This document shows positions 24,488 to 36,414 of a stretch of 64,000 nt of DNA, one piece after another. The DNA lies in the NCBI RefSeq assembly GCF_000003815.2, contig NC_049981.1:10166033-10230032 (forward strand), given 5' to 3'. The notes under the pieces were generated by a model. That model worked only from the letters and a program-made list of their open reading frames with translations. It was not told where the DNA came from and made no database searches. A program made the position numbers and the translations under genes. This stretch comes from Branchiostoma floridae. Its lineage: Eukaryota > Chordata > Leptocardii > Amphioxiformes > Branchiostomatidae. Numbering within the stretch: the stretch's first letter is position 1; each line of letters begins with the position of its first letter.

Positions 24488-27223
24488 TCGCTCAAAACAC
24501 TCTGGCGAAGGTAACTAAAATGAATAACGTTACTGACAACAAAGGGAGACGAAAGATCTACAGAGTACAATCTCTAGGAAAAGCATTCCGATGCAAAACC
24601 TACAGGAAAGTCTGTGGTTCAAGAATAGTGCTGCACTCCCACATGAGAGGGCATCAGAAATAGCCTACTCGCAAAACCAAGTATATCACTGGACTGCGGC
24701 AAGTCGGCGGCGTCGCTGCGTACTAAATTGGATTTGTGCTACCCTTGACTTGAATGTCACGTAGAGCGTACAAGTATAGACTAAAAAGGCAACAAAACAC
24801 TACTCAAAGCGTATAAAGATTCGACGTTTATCGATATAATTCGTTGAGCACTGTACGTGTCAAATCGCCCGGCCGGAGCAACGCCACCAACGTACCGCAG
24901 AGATAACGTTACTGAGATACCTGCTAGTTATAGCTGGACAGTCGAAAAAAGTTTTTTTTTGTTAATCACTTGTTTTAAAACATCGTAATCACTTAAATTC
25001 ATTATTTTCATTACATTGTTTTCGAATTTTCAACAAGGTCCGGCGACCCTTGCGCAAGTTCCTGGATACACTGTTCGAGCCGGAAACTGTCCTGGGAACG
25101 ACATCTGGTCCATTTCCGGTACCGGCATGACTCTGTCCCAGTGTGCCAGCCGGTGCAGCGGAAGCTCCCAGTGTGTGGCTTTTCAGTTCTCCAACGGAAA
25201 CTGTTACCCGAAAACTGCGACCTGTAGTTCGCCCACCACTCACAACTCCCGCGACACCTTCTACGACAAGGAAGCAGGTGATTGTGTTCCTCACCTCACC
25301 TCACTACTCACCACCTCACCTCATCTCACTACTCACCACCTCATCTCACCGGTCACCAACTCATATTACCAGTCACCACCTCACCTCACCAGACACCACC
25401 TCACCAGTCACCGTATCACCCCACCAGTCACCACCTCACCTCACAAGTCACCACCTCACCTCACCAGACACCACCTCACCAGTCATCACCTCACCTCAGC
25501 AGGCACCACCTCACCACACCAATTACCACCTCACCAGTCGCCACCTCACTAGTCACAACCTCACCAGTCACAACCTCACCAGCCACAACCTCACCTCACC
25601 GGTCACCACCCCACATTACCAGTCACCACCTCACCTCACCAGTCACCATCTCACCTCACCAGACACCACCTCACCAGTCACAACCTCACCAGCCACAACC
25701 TCATCTCACCAGTCACCACCTCACCTTACCAGTCACTTCAACATATCCATTTTCGCGATGTTATGCAGGATATATCCCTGATGGCTATAGAGAGAGAGGG
25801 GGCTCCTACTACAAGCTGTTCAGGACAGAGAAAAAGGACCAGGGCAGTGCACAGGAGACATGTGAAGCTGACGGGGGCAACTTGGTATCTGTAAAGACCT
25901 CGTCTCTCAACAACTTCCTTCTGGACTTGATGCCGGAAAGGGAGAACTACTGGATCGGGCTCAATGATAAAGATGTATGTATCATTTATGTTAACTTATG
26001 CTTTCGTTTTGTTTTCCTAGACTTAAAGAAGTTGATGGTAGATGATAGGCTAAGCTTTCTTCACTTGGACCACTCCCAGGCTCATTCTGACAAACCGTGT
26101 ACAGAACCATATTCTCTCTCTCTCCCTCTGTCTCTCTTTCTGTCTCTGTCTCTCTCTCTCTCTGTTCGCGCGCGCGCGCGTGTGTGTGTGTGTGCGTTTG
26201 TTTCTTTATTTTGCATGGCGTGTGTCCGTACTTATTTCAATGCACTGCCAATACCGTGACAGGAAGTGATTGGGAAGATAACTGCAAATGGCAGACGGAG
26301 TGGCAGAAAGTATAGGTCAGAGATGGTAGAACTAATCGTTAATCAGACATGACGGTCCAGGTCATGGGGTCAATGGACGAGCCTACGGGTTTCGAGGAGG
26401 CACTGTTTTAGTCTGTTTGTGCTTTCGACCTTATATATCTTCCTTAGATACAATGAAATGTTGATCAAAACATTTTGTCCTTAATCAATGGATTAAGAAG
26501 ATACGAAATGTTTCGCAGATTCGTGTTCATGAAAATATCGTTTTACTAATTCTTCAGAGTGAAGGCACGTGGATGTGGGAAGATGGGAGCAGACTGAAAA
26601 GTTGTGATTTCACCAACTGGGCACCGTATGAACCAAATGACAATTACGGAGCCTATGGGGGACAAGACTGCATCCACCTTTGGGCAGGATCCAGCTTCAA
26701 GTGGGATGATGACGAGTGCTGGAAAGGAAAATATTTCATCTGCCAAATAGGTCAGTTGGAATCATTGTTGAACTTTAATTTGGAACGATGGACTAGTCGA
26801 TTTTAGAATTTATGGTGATGTATTCCAGCTGTACATGCACACTTCCGATTGAGAATTTTAAACCTAAAGCCCATGTAAACAGTGCTTAGAGGAAAGCTAC
26901 ACTAAAAATGGAAAACTTCTATAATATGATAAATATACCCCAAAGTAAAGTTCTAAACTATGACAGACTTATGTAAAACATGTGAGAATTTTACTTTATT
27001 GTATGCAGGCTTTTCGATTTTTAGTCTAGTTTTATTTTAACGATTGAATCCGTGACATGGTCTCGGCTTTTTTAGCCTTTGCATTATTCAATAATCCTGT
27101 CACTATTGACTAAGTATAGAAGGGTGGCGTATAATTTGTCTATGATCAGAAAGACTTGTTCTTAAGAATATAACCATTCATCGAATCCATTTATCTATAG
27201 GCCCTGGAGAGGAAAATTGCTAG
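20905..27223 (+). CDS. G3: secreted F-type lectin / PAN / C-type lectin protein, 450 aa
   Basis: Exons: 20905-21010, 21779-21895, 22263-22446, 23395-23630, 24086-24133, 25038-25277, 25769-25974, 26558-26750, 27201-27223. They total 1353 nt with consistent phases, ending at TAG. Domains: signal peptide 1-25 (LLLLVYFLWLG core); coiled coil about 36-62; F-type lectin 75-214; Thr/Pro linker 215-230; PAN/apple with six Cys 231-310; C-type lectin 311-443; short tail ending in Cys. The FLD has R-x-D-x4-R (RQDYGPDR) but no adjacent CysCys. The CTLD has EPN and WDD, the pattern of mannose-type calcium-dependent sugar binding. No membrane segment or kringle is present. A secreted multimeric lectin with two sugar-binding folds is the likely role. 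Module boundaries are phase 1. This is the cleanest copy of the array. Confidence 0.88.
21159..21347. mobile_element. 189-bp inverted-repeat MITE with TTA duplication (PIF/Harbinger-like)
   Basis: Near-perfect inverted arms starting tacccccctcacattaggcg and closing with the inverse, flanked by tta on both sides (21156-21158, 21348-21350). The G4 intron near 36525 reads continuously across the same site with tgg in place of tta, giving an empty-site comparison. The 3-bp TTA duplication fits the PIF/Harbinger group. Confidence 0.75.
23818..23945 (-). repeat. tRNA-like SINE fragment in G3 intron
   Basis: Same element and intron position as the G1 copy at 1715-1850. The B-box-like gagttcgatactc is seen on the - strand. 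Confidence 0.55.
24448..24484. repeat. (GA)n microsatellite
   Basis: About 37 bp of pure GA in the G3 linker-PAN intron. Confidence 0.95.
25283..25740 (+). repeat. minisatellite in G3 PAN-CTLD intron
   Basis: About 455 bp of cacctcacc/agtcac units starting just after the PAN donor, homologous to the arrays in G1 and G4. A long open frame reading Pro/Thr/Ser/His runs through it into the CTLD exon but has no support as protein. Confidence 0.9.
26113..26202. repeat. compound (CT)n-(CG)n-(TG)n microsatellite
   Basis: Low-complexity tract in the G3 CTLD intron. The homologous G4 intron has an expanded TG tract at the same place. Confidence 0.9.
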
Positions 27224-27794
27224 AGTGCCGATGAACGTAAGGTGCTGTATTTCAAGTTATTACCACAAAGGGTCATGTTATATAGATGATTTATTAAGAA
27301 CACATACATAAAAAATCTAACAATAGCAGCCAGTGGGCTGAATTGGCTGGAGAACATCATGCTGGTGGATAGAATATGATTATGAATATTAGACAAATAT
27401 GTTTTAAAAGACAGCGTGATTAAAAACTACTAAGTACTTGACAGAGGCAAGGTTCCATAATTAAGATATTCGAAATAGTTGTAGTACATGTTCAGCATTG
27501 TTAACTATGCAGAATTTTTTAATGGTTATGAAATAATTGTATATAGAATTGCTATATGTAGAATTGCATAACATGTTAACATTTGAGGATCACCAATCAA
27601 ATCATTTTGACGAATAGATAGAAATTTTATCATATTGCGCTACACGTATGCGTCATAGTGTCATTAAATTGATTTTTCTCTCATTGTATATTATTTGAAG
27701 TGGACGTTTAGTGCCTTTTATACTGCAAAGGATAGCATATTTTTACTTCTACTTAATTGGTAAGCTACAGAACCCCAGTGTCCACATTATTCCA

Positions 27795-27800
27795 AATAAA
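27795..27800 (+). terminator. candidate poly(A) signal of G3
   Basis: aataaa about 570 bp after the stop. The hexamer and its context (ccaaataaagt) are conserved in the G4 copy at 44660. Confidence 0.45.
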
Positions 27801-28329
27801 GTAACATTAATCAAAAGCTTGTGTCGACAACTTCATTTCAATGGAAAGGTCTCCTTAAATCATGTTTTAATGTCTGATGCTGCTTGTAGAGGTCTAACAA
27901 ATACATTACTTTAAAGCTTACAGCGTTTTAGAATTTAGTGTACATATATTCTGACAACAGTGACATATTGATAGATAAATACCTTAGCTCATTATTGAAT
28001 TTGACTTTTATTTTCCTAAACCCTACTCGCCTACCAGATATCACCAGGACACACCCCAGGTCAGCTTCTCGAGTTCACAGATCCACAAACAGTGCCTGAA
28101 ATATAATATCTTGGTGAAGGTAGAAATTACAAATCTTGTCAAATTTAGTGCACAACATCCCCCATATTAATTTTGTACTAAATGTTGCACTCTGGACAAA
28201 CACGTCTAACCTTTAGCAGGTTATGAATGAATGAATGAATGTTACACTTACAAAAATTAAGCTGACATTTCGTGAAATAGCTGAATGTCCCAGTGCGGAT
28301 CATAATCCTCAGCGAGGGTCGTCACAGGT

Positions 28330-28460
28330 CCTTTCAAACATTCTATAGAATTTTTCAAACAATCTCCAGATTTAAAAAAAAGAAATCTCCAGACTTTTTC
28401 AAACAATCTCCAGATTTCTCAATCTTCAGATTTTCTCTAACAATTTCCAAATTTTTTTCA
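28330..28460 (+). repeat. short tandem repeat, tttttcaaacaatctccag type
   Basis: Four or so degenerate copies of caatctccagattt in the G3 3' flank. The corresponding G4 flank (45190-45340) holds a different two-copy expansion of related sequence. Confidence 0.7.
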
Positions 28461-30084
28461 ATCTCCATTGAATGGTAATACTGATAATAGCACGAATTTG
28501 GCTGAATATGGTTATGATACTGTGTCTTATTCTCTGAGACAAGTGTTTGTAAATATCATGTACCTTGGACTTATCTATGAAAACCATGTAGCACCAGTCT
28601 ATTACTCAAATTCAAACTTAGTCGTTTGTAAAAGAACGTGTTATTGAAAGCCTTGTTGTTCCTTGTCGTTGCGAATACGTTGCAAAGCTACATGCTTGGC
28701 CCCCACCGAGTTTCAGTCACTCTGTAGGAAAAGGTCGGGTACCAGGTTAACAAAATCGAATTTTCTCATCCTAATAGTAACTTTGTGCAATATACTATTC
28801 AATTAACATTTCTCAAATGATTCCATTCTTCCATGAAATAAGGAGGTACCGTACCCTTATCAATTTTCTTTGTATCAACCTGATTATCTTCTTTTAGACT
28901 TATGGCAGACACTACGTTAAGCTACGTAACGTTGTTACGCATGCCTAAACATATATTAAGCATACCATTATACATATATTAAGAACGCAAACTTCGCGCA
29001 TACTTTAATGCATGCCTGAAGATTGGGTTTTGTGCAGTAAGAATAGCGGTATATGCCTTGAACCATTGTTCCCTAAATATCATGATATACTACCACATGA
29101 CTGGGAGATGAATGGTGTTTACAGTCAGTCGTTGTCTACTTCAGTAGAGAAAAAATTGCATTTCTGCAAGGATTGTGAGGTACCAACTTGAAGATAAAGT
29201 GATTTGGAAAAACACACAAAGATCCTAATTTTATTAAGCTAAAAGTCTCCTTGAATGCTGATTAAACTGTGTGTCTATCAGCGTTGCTGTTAGCATCTTA
29301 TTTTTGCACTTTCACCTTTATTTGAAAGATACTAGATAAGCTTTGCGGTGGTACATGAGCCTTCACAATTAATAAAGTAAAGTAATAAAATGGAGACAGT
29401 TTTGGTTTTGCAACCTGCACAGGCTAGTTTAACTCTGAGCCATCCAAACATTGTTCAGATTCTATGTTGTGTTTGAGTTACGTGGAATCGAGAACACACA
29501 CGACGTGTAGTACGCCAGCACTTGTGCGTACACACGCGATAATTTGGTGAACAAACGCATTCAGAGCACTAGTGCAATTTTCTCAGACAGGCCGACAACT
29601 GTAGTAACGTTACGTGTACATGTATGTGGTAACGTGGGGATTTCTTTGGATGTCTCCTGACATGATAAGTAACTGGCATAAAAAAAAACGTTAATCATAA
29701 AAATGTAGCGAGACCTGTTCGTTTTTCAAGTCCATACATAGAGCTGTCGTCTAAATGAAACACGGATAGGTGTCACGGTTGTAGTTAACCGATTTTTTAG
29801 TCAACAAGAACATTTGAGCAAAAAACACATACACATGACTACGTTAGACGCAAGGTCACTGCGTGTTACCGGCTGTTACTTAAAAAAAAACATGATTAAC
29901 GATCGTCATGCAAACTCAAAGTTTTACGCCTGAGACATAAAGATATGTGAAACACAAACGATGGACTTAATGAGTTTATTTCGCTATTAAACTGACCTGA
30001 ACAAACACGATTAACTGCAGCGTGGAACGCCCTCCCCATCTTAGGTCACGGTCATTCCGTTTACCTTGTTGTTCATCATGTTAA

Positions 30085-31764
30085 GGTGGGTTTACACCTG
30101 CGTATATTTTCATGCCGCATGAGTTCCGTTTTGACATTTTTCGACATTTTGACTGATTTCTTCAATACGCGGCCGCACGCACAAGTCGCACCTCTATCGC
30201 ATCTGAATCGTCTTTAGAAAGTTTCACGTACGCAGGCAAACGAAAATATACGCCCAGTCCGCCTGATAGTTTTGGACATGCACAAAACTATCATTCGTAC
30301 GCAGTTTGGTGCCCAAAACGTTATGGATGCGCAATACAGTGGTCCCACGTCAGTCGATTGCGCTATGAAGACGCTACATGTTTGCGCTTTACACGCAGTA
30401 ATTCGCGGAAATCGCGGTAATGCGAGTACATAGCGTTCTTACAGCGCAGACACAACGCACCATGAGCGACCGTATAACGAATGCACACATAGATCACGAT
30501 TTAGTACCGTGTGTTCTGCGATCGCTTTGCGCATACTACGCGTACTGATAGCGTGATCGACGCACACTCCAGATTTGGAATAAATACGAAGGTGCATCTG
30601 ACTCCAGACAAAAAAAATCATCTCAAGATGTATATAACTTTATTGCACAACAATTGTACGAGGTACAAAGTATGGCATCTACATAACTACAGTGCTATAA
30701 CTTAACTTAAGGCTTATCTAACTAATACAGGAGTTGTAGTATGGGATAAGTTTCTTACAATCATTGGAGGCTTTTACAATCATTTGGGGAATTTCTAATG
30801 TCTAAACCTTCTTTGATATATTTTCCTATATCTGCCATGCAGGGATTGTCACATGTCATTATGTATTTGAATTTGCACTTCAGGTCCATTTGGATAAATC
30901 CTTGTGTACAAAATGACAGCCTTCTGTATAGAGAATTGCGTATATCGGAATATTTGGGACATACAACCATAAAGTGATATTCGTCTTCTATTAGCTCTGG
31001 ACAGAATGGACAAATCCTCTGGTCGATAGGGATTTTTTGGAATCTTCCGGTTTATGATGTCAGATCCAGGCCAGGACCGACGAATTTGTACCGGGGGCAT
31101 GGAGAGATGGTCACAACTTGCAGGACACCATGAATGCAGGACACTGGTCCCAACAGAGCCTCCAGGGACGGGAAGATGTAGAGGAACCTGCTCAAGCACT
31201 GGGTCAATTTGTGTGACACACGTGCCATTTTGTGTAACAGATATTTGACTTAATTTGCTGATAATGGCACTTTTTTTGTGTGTAGAACCACATGATATAA
31301 AGGTGAAATATAGAGCCATATTACAACTTTGAAAGAGGGCGTAAGGTTTCATAATTGTGTAATTTACGTGTTTGATAAAGATATTGAATACGTTTTGTGG
31401 TGTGTATGGGTGTGATTTTTATAGTAGTTGAAATACTAAGATGATAGGGGAAATCATTAAGGACAAAGTGAAAACAAACACAATCTTAACAGTGCACATA
31501 ACTTCTTAAGGTAAATGATGGCCCACATTACTGTAAAAGCACAGTGTCACTGCTTCACTGCTTCGCAAATGAATTAAAAAAAACTCTGTAAAAAGCACAG
31601 TGTCACTGCTTCACTGCTTCGCAAATGAATAAAAAAAACCTCTTCATGGTTTACTTGTCAATGTTCTACTTGCACTGCCTGTAAACAAAAGCATACGTAG
31701 TACAAAGGGTTCCTCTAACAAAAATACTCTATTGGCAATGCTCGCAAACAAAAGTATATGTAAA
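30085..31764. mobile_element. inverted-repeat block A (left arm)
   Basis: Begins after TTAA (30081-30084) with ggtgggtttacacctgcgta. Its inverse forms 32114-33308. The arm is interrupted by a LINE fragment (30631-31055) and has a local ~52-bp direct duplication at 31537-31640. It is rich in tacgca/tgcgta words. No transposase frame is visible, so it is probably a large non-autonomous TIR element. Confidence 0.7.
30631..31055 (-). mobile_element. 5'-truncated LINE fragment inserted in block A
   Basis: On the - strand it encodes the LINE ORF2 C-terminus (ICPFCPELIEDEYHF...CPKYSD) followed by the shared 3' tail with gtacaattgttgtgcaataa. The opposite arm (near 32745-32770) lacks it, giving an exact empty site (catctcaagatggcagatcc). 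A short gatg duplication is likely. Confidence 0.8.
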
Positions 31765-32113
31765 GGTGGGTTTACACCTGCGTATATTTTCAAGTGCGCG
31801 TGAGTTCCGCATGAAATTTTGTCAATACGCGGCCGAACGCCCAACATTTGGAATTTTTTTGGAATAAATTAAATTGTACGTCGAGCCCATCTGGCGTTTG
31901 AATTACGACTTCGGCGTTTTCATTTCGCATGAGATGCGTATGATTGCAACTGAAATGCGCAACAAAATTTTCCGTACTGCGAATAGATTCGTATGGGGTA
32001 CGTATGTTGGGCGTTTTCCGGACGCACACAACGTCTACCGACCGCATGCCTGACGCACCTGGTGCTAACTGCATTCCAAACGCATTTCAGGTGTGTCAGA
32101 GGAACAGTTTGTG
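31765..32113. mobile_element. inverted-repeat block B
   Basis: About 349 bp starting with the same ~28-bp end as block A (ggtgggtttacacctgcgta) and diverging afterwards. Its inverse (B') is at 33313-33661. Mirror-image open frames in B and B' are products of the inversion, not genes. Confidence 0.65.
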
Positions 32114-33308
32114 TTACATATACTTTTGTTTGCGAGCATTGCCAATAGAGTATTTTTGTTAGAGGAACCCTTTGTACTACGTATGCTTTTGTTTACAGGC
32201 AGTGCAAGTAGAACATTGACAAGTAAACAGTGAAGAGTTTTTTTTTTATTCATTTGAGAAGCAGTAAAGCAATGACACTGTGTTTTTACAGAAATGTGGG
32301 CCATCATTTACCTTAAAAAATTATGTGCACTGTTAACATTGTGTTTATCACTTTGTCCTTAATGATTTCCCCTATCATCTTAGTACTTCAACTACTATAA
32401 AAGTCACACTCATACACACCACAAAACGTATTCAAGATCTTTATCAAACACGTAAATTAAACAATTATGAAACCTTACGCCCTCTTTCAAAGTTGTAATA
32501 TGGCTCTATATTGCACCTTTATATCATGTGGTTCTACACACAAAAAAGTGCCATTATCAGCAAATTAAGTCAAATATCTGTTACACAAAATGGCACGTGT
32601 GTCACACAAATTGACCCAGTGCTTGAGCAGGTCCCTCTACATCTTCCCGTCCCTAGAGGCTCTGTTGGGACCAGTTACATTCATGGTGTCCTGCAAGTTG
32701 TGACCGTCTTTCTATGCCCCCGGTACAAATTCGTCGGTCCTGGCCTGGATCTGCCATCTTGAGATGATTTTCTTTTTGTCTGGACTCAGAGATGCACCTT
32801 CGTATTTATTCCAACATGATCTGGAGTGTGCGTCGATCACGCTATCAGGACGCGTAGTATGCGCAAAGCGATTGCAGAACGCACGGTACTAAATCGTGAT
32901 CTATGTGTGCATTCGTTATACGGTCGCTCATGGTGCGTTGTGTCTGCGCTGTAAGAACGCTATGTACTCGCAATACCGCGATATCCGCGTATTACTGCGT
33001 ATAAAGCGCAAACATGTAGCGTCTTCATAGCGCAATCGACCGACGTGGGACCACTGTATTGCGCATCCATAACGTTTTGGGCACCAAACTGCGTACGAAT
33101 GATAGTTTTGTGCATGTCCAAAACTATCAGGCGAACTGGGCGTATATTTTCGTTTGCCTGCGTTCGCGAAACTTTCTAAAAACGATTCAGATGCGATAGA
33201 GGTGCGACTTGTGCGTGCGGCCGCGTATTGAAGAAATTAGTCAAAATGTCGAAAAATGTCAAAACGGAACTCATGCGGCATGAAAATATACGCAGGTGTA
33301 AACCCACC
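32114..33308. mobile_element. inverted-repeat block A' (right arm)
   Basis: Near-complete inverse of block A without the LINE. Ends with the inverse terminal sequence and ttaa at 33309-33312. Confidence 0.7.
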
Positions 33309-33312
33309 TTAA

Positions 33313-33661
33313 CAGAAACTGTTCCTCTGACACACCTGAAATGCGTTTGGAATGCAGTTAGCACCAGGTGCGTCAGGCATGCGGTCGGTAGACGTTGTGT
33401 GCGTCCGGAAAACGCCCAGCATACGTACCCCATACGAATCTATTCGCAGTACGGAAAATTTTGTTGCGCATTTCAGTTGCAATCATACGCATCTCATGCG
33501 AAATGAAAACGCTGAAGTCGTAATTCAAACGCCAGATGGGCTCGACGTACAATTTAATTTATTCCAAAAAAATTCCAAATGTTGGGCGTTCGGCCGCGTA
33601 TTGACAAAATTTCATGCGGAACTCACGCGCACTTGAAAATATACGCAGGTGTAAACCCACC
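33313..33661. mobile_element. inverted-repeat block B'
   Basis: Inverse of block B, ending tgtaaacccacc before ttta. Adjacent to A', giving the order A-B-A'-B'. Confidence 0.65.
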
Positions 33662-36236
33662 TTTAAGGCCCACTTTCCACTAGACGGCGATCGCGCTGCG
33701 CTCTTATAATTACTGCGACATAAACAGGATATGTGTAACCTTCGATTTCACACTGGGTATATGGTTCATAGAAAACGTAAAAGTGTGACTGATTATGCTG
33801 AGGAGAACCCTTCGCGCTGCGTAGTACAAGCGGCAAACTCTGTGAGACGTTTTCGTGAATGTACCTTCCGATTTTATGCTACGCAGTGTGCCGTAACTTG
33901 GTACGCTTGTTTTAATTTTGCTCTCTTCAGAAGTTAGTCTAATTCAAGTAGATAGAAACGAGAATTCAATTCTATAATATTTGACAATAAAATTGTGACT
34001 GTATGTACTTCTTGTCTCATGTGAGGCTATATCTAGCACAATACAATCTAGCTGATGTTTTCACGGGGAAAGGGACTGAATGCACTGTTTGCGATGGTCC
34101 GGCAAAGAAAATCATTACGAAAAAAACAACACCGCCAACATCAACAAATCTCTGCCTACCTTTTTGGAAATATCTTGGACATCTTAATTTTCATAGACGG
34201 TCAGCCTACATTTGGTGCAACATGTATGACACCGGTAGATTCGGTCCATATTTTATAAGCAGTCAATTAAAGAATCAAAAGCAAACCTATTTGTCACGTT
34301 TCATGTAGGGCCCCGCCGCCGTATAGAGCGCAAGCATGTGAGGTCCGATCGGCTTACCGGAGACTATTTTGAAAGTACCTTACTATTTTGAAAGTACCTT
34401 ATTTAATTTCACATATTGTTCGATTTTTTTCCTTCTATGGTAGCAACAACTGACAGTTAATCGGGGCCGGGAAAATGACAACAAAAACATCGGCGCTAGC
34501 ACGATGCGACTGACCAGAACAGTAGGGGGAGGGGCGCCGACCAGGTTCGACCAGTCGCTTCTCGCTTCTCTCTCGCCGCCGGCGGGCGTTAGGAGTTATC
34601 ATCTAAGTCAGCAACGTCCGCAAACATCCGCTGATTGTTAGAGATTTTTGCAAAATTTGTCTATACTTACGCGCCGAGTTTGCTCGTCAACAATGACGGA
34701 AAGCGCAAAATCGAACTTATTCTTATGTTATCAACTGAACTTCGCGGCGCGCGTCCTGCACCAAATCAGAGATTGTGAATTTCCCGAGTGATTCAAAGCT
34801 TTATCTTTTTTTTTTTAATTTGAATACATATTGTTGAAGGAAACCATTTTTTCCATGTCTCTCTCTCCGCAAGCCAAGAAATTTCTCCCTGGACCTCCCC
34901 AAGCCGAAAATATTCATAGGCCCTGACGCTCCCGCAGACGACACGCTAAATGTCGTCGAGTAAACTCTGTTGACGACCATCAGAAATGGAAAACCTTTTT
35001 GGACAGACAGACTGCCCCTGTGGCTTGTAGCTATGGGGCTGTGATGAGATGATGATGAGAAACCCTGTTTGGAACAATATTGGACGTTGTGTTCATTATT
35101 CAAGATGTATAACGTTACAGATAAAAAATTAACAAAATTTATTTGTACCTTCTTGCATGTCTTGACTTATCCTGTGTCAACTTCTGCAACTAATCAGTTT
35201 ACCCTTCCAGGTAAAAATGCTAGACTAAACCATGTGAAGGTAACATTCTGTATTTGCTTGCAAGTATTACCTTTCTAGTTGATGTTGTTTTCTTATACGG
35301 ACTTCCTATACTGGAAGCTGTTAGACCATGCAGAAACAATAAGATATTACTATCTCTGTTGTCGATCGCTTTTGTTCATCTGTATACTTGATTAAGTGAA
35401 AATCAACACTTCCTTTGAACTATCATATTCATGGTTGTGAGACTTTTGTCGGCCCTATATCAGACCTGGGCACCAAGACCTACTGTTTTCCCCGGGCCCC
35501 TTCTTATGTATTCAATCTGGGACATATATTTGCCTAATTTGCATAAATATGCATAAGAAAGGAGGAGGCACGCAGAAGTCGTCGTCGACCACGATGGACA
35601 ATAAAGAGAGCATAAGAAACCTAGAATCACGATGCTTCATCTGGACCATAAAACTGGACTATTGACCTAGAATAGTCGAGAGACACCAAGCTATCAAGGG
35701 TGTGCTACAAGGCGAGACTTTTTCCAGGTCCCCCCTCCCCACTGGACTTTACAATAATATTATGAGTAGTCAGACCTGGACGTCTGTCCTTCAACTAATA
35801 TTTTAAATCCATCATTAATTTCTCTTGTTTGGTCTTTCTAGTAAGCGAAGAGTAACATGCATATGTACCTATCACTAACATAGTACGTAGTATGTTTCAT
35901 TCAACTACGCTGCAAAGAGGGACTAGTCATTGGATGGAGTTTGCGTATTTCTTCTCATGTAAAATATTAGAACTAACATGTCCTTGCTTGACCTTTACCG
36001 CTAATTCGCTGTTTGTGGAAGCCATGTAACACAAGAACAGGCAAGTATGTACAGTAGAATTAGATTTGGCGTTCCTATGGTTAGAGTATCATTGTATTGT
36101 CACTGGGGGGGGGGGGGCTTTAGGTGGTGGATTAGGGCAAGGTTCAAGGATTTAGCCCCGTGAATATCTAGCCCAGGGATGTCTTGCGTATTTAGTGAGA
36201 TAAACTGGGTTAGTGGAGGACGTCAACTAATCAAAG

Positions 36237-36366
36237 ATGGGTGAGAAGAATCGCGTCCAAACAGCCCTGTTGTTGGTGGTTTACATTCTTTGGCTGGGGA
36301 GAGGAGACTCTGCTCTGACAAAGCAACAAGCTGAGCATCTTAAAAGTAAGTACTACATACAACCTT

Positions 36367-36414
<48 letters not shown>

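Larger units (their letters stand above)
20521..29370. repeat. segmental duplication unit containing G3
   Basis: Homology with 35886-46190 runs through the 5' flank, all exons, many introns and the 3' flank (matching stretches near 27201/43937, 27700/44565 and 29020/45860). The two units are separated by the transposon-rich stretch 29.4-35.9 kb. Confidence 0.8.
27224..36236. other. G3-G4 intergenic region, transposon rich
   Basis: No host coding exon recognised over 9 kb. 27224-29370 is the duplicated 3' flank; 30085-33661 is the inverted-repeat block with a LINE insert; 33662-35880 is unique or unrecognised sequence with a GC-rich patch near 34490-34580. From about 35886 the duplicated 5' flank of G4 begins. 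Confidence 0.6.

Noticed and set aside
25282-26259. 325-aa open frame, the longest in the window
   Set aside because: Most of it is minisatellite translation (Ser/Pro/His/Thr) that happens to run into the true CTLD exon at 25769-25974 and beyond its donor. Splice sites and paralogues support only the exon.
30849-31352. 167-aa - strand frame
   Set aside because: Spans the LINE fragment and part of inverted-repeat arm A; a chance fusion of two repeats.
31790-33636. Two identical 94-aa frames on opposite strands (31790-32074 and 33352-33636)
   Set aside because: They are mirror images because blocks B and B' are inverse copies. No homology to a known protein is evident, so they are not called genes.
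33665-34310. Possible further transposon (starts ggcccactttccactagacg)
   Set aside because: Looks like an element end, but I could not find a convincing inverse end or target duplication.
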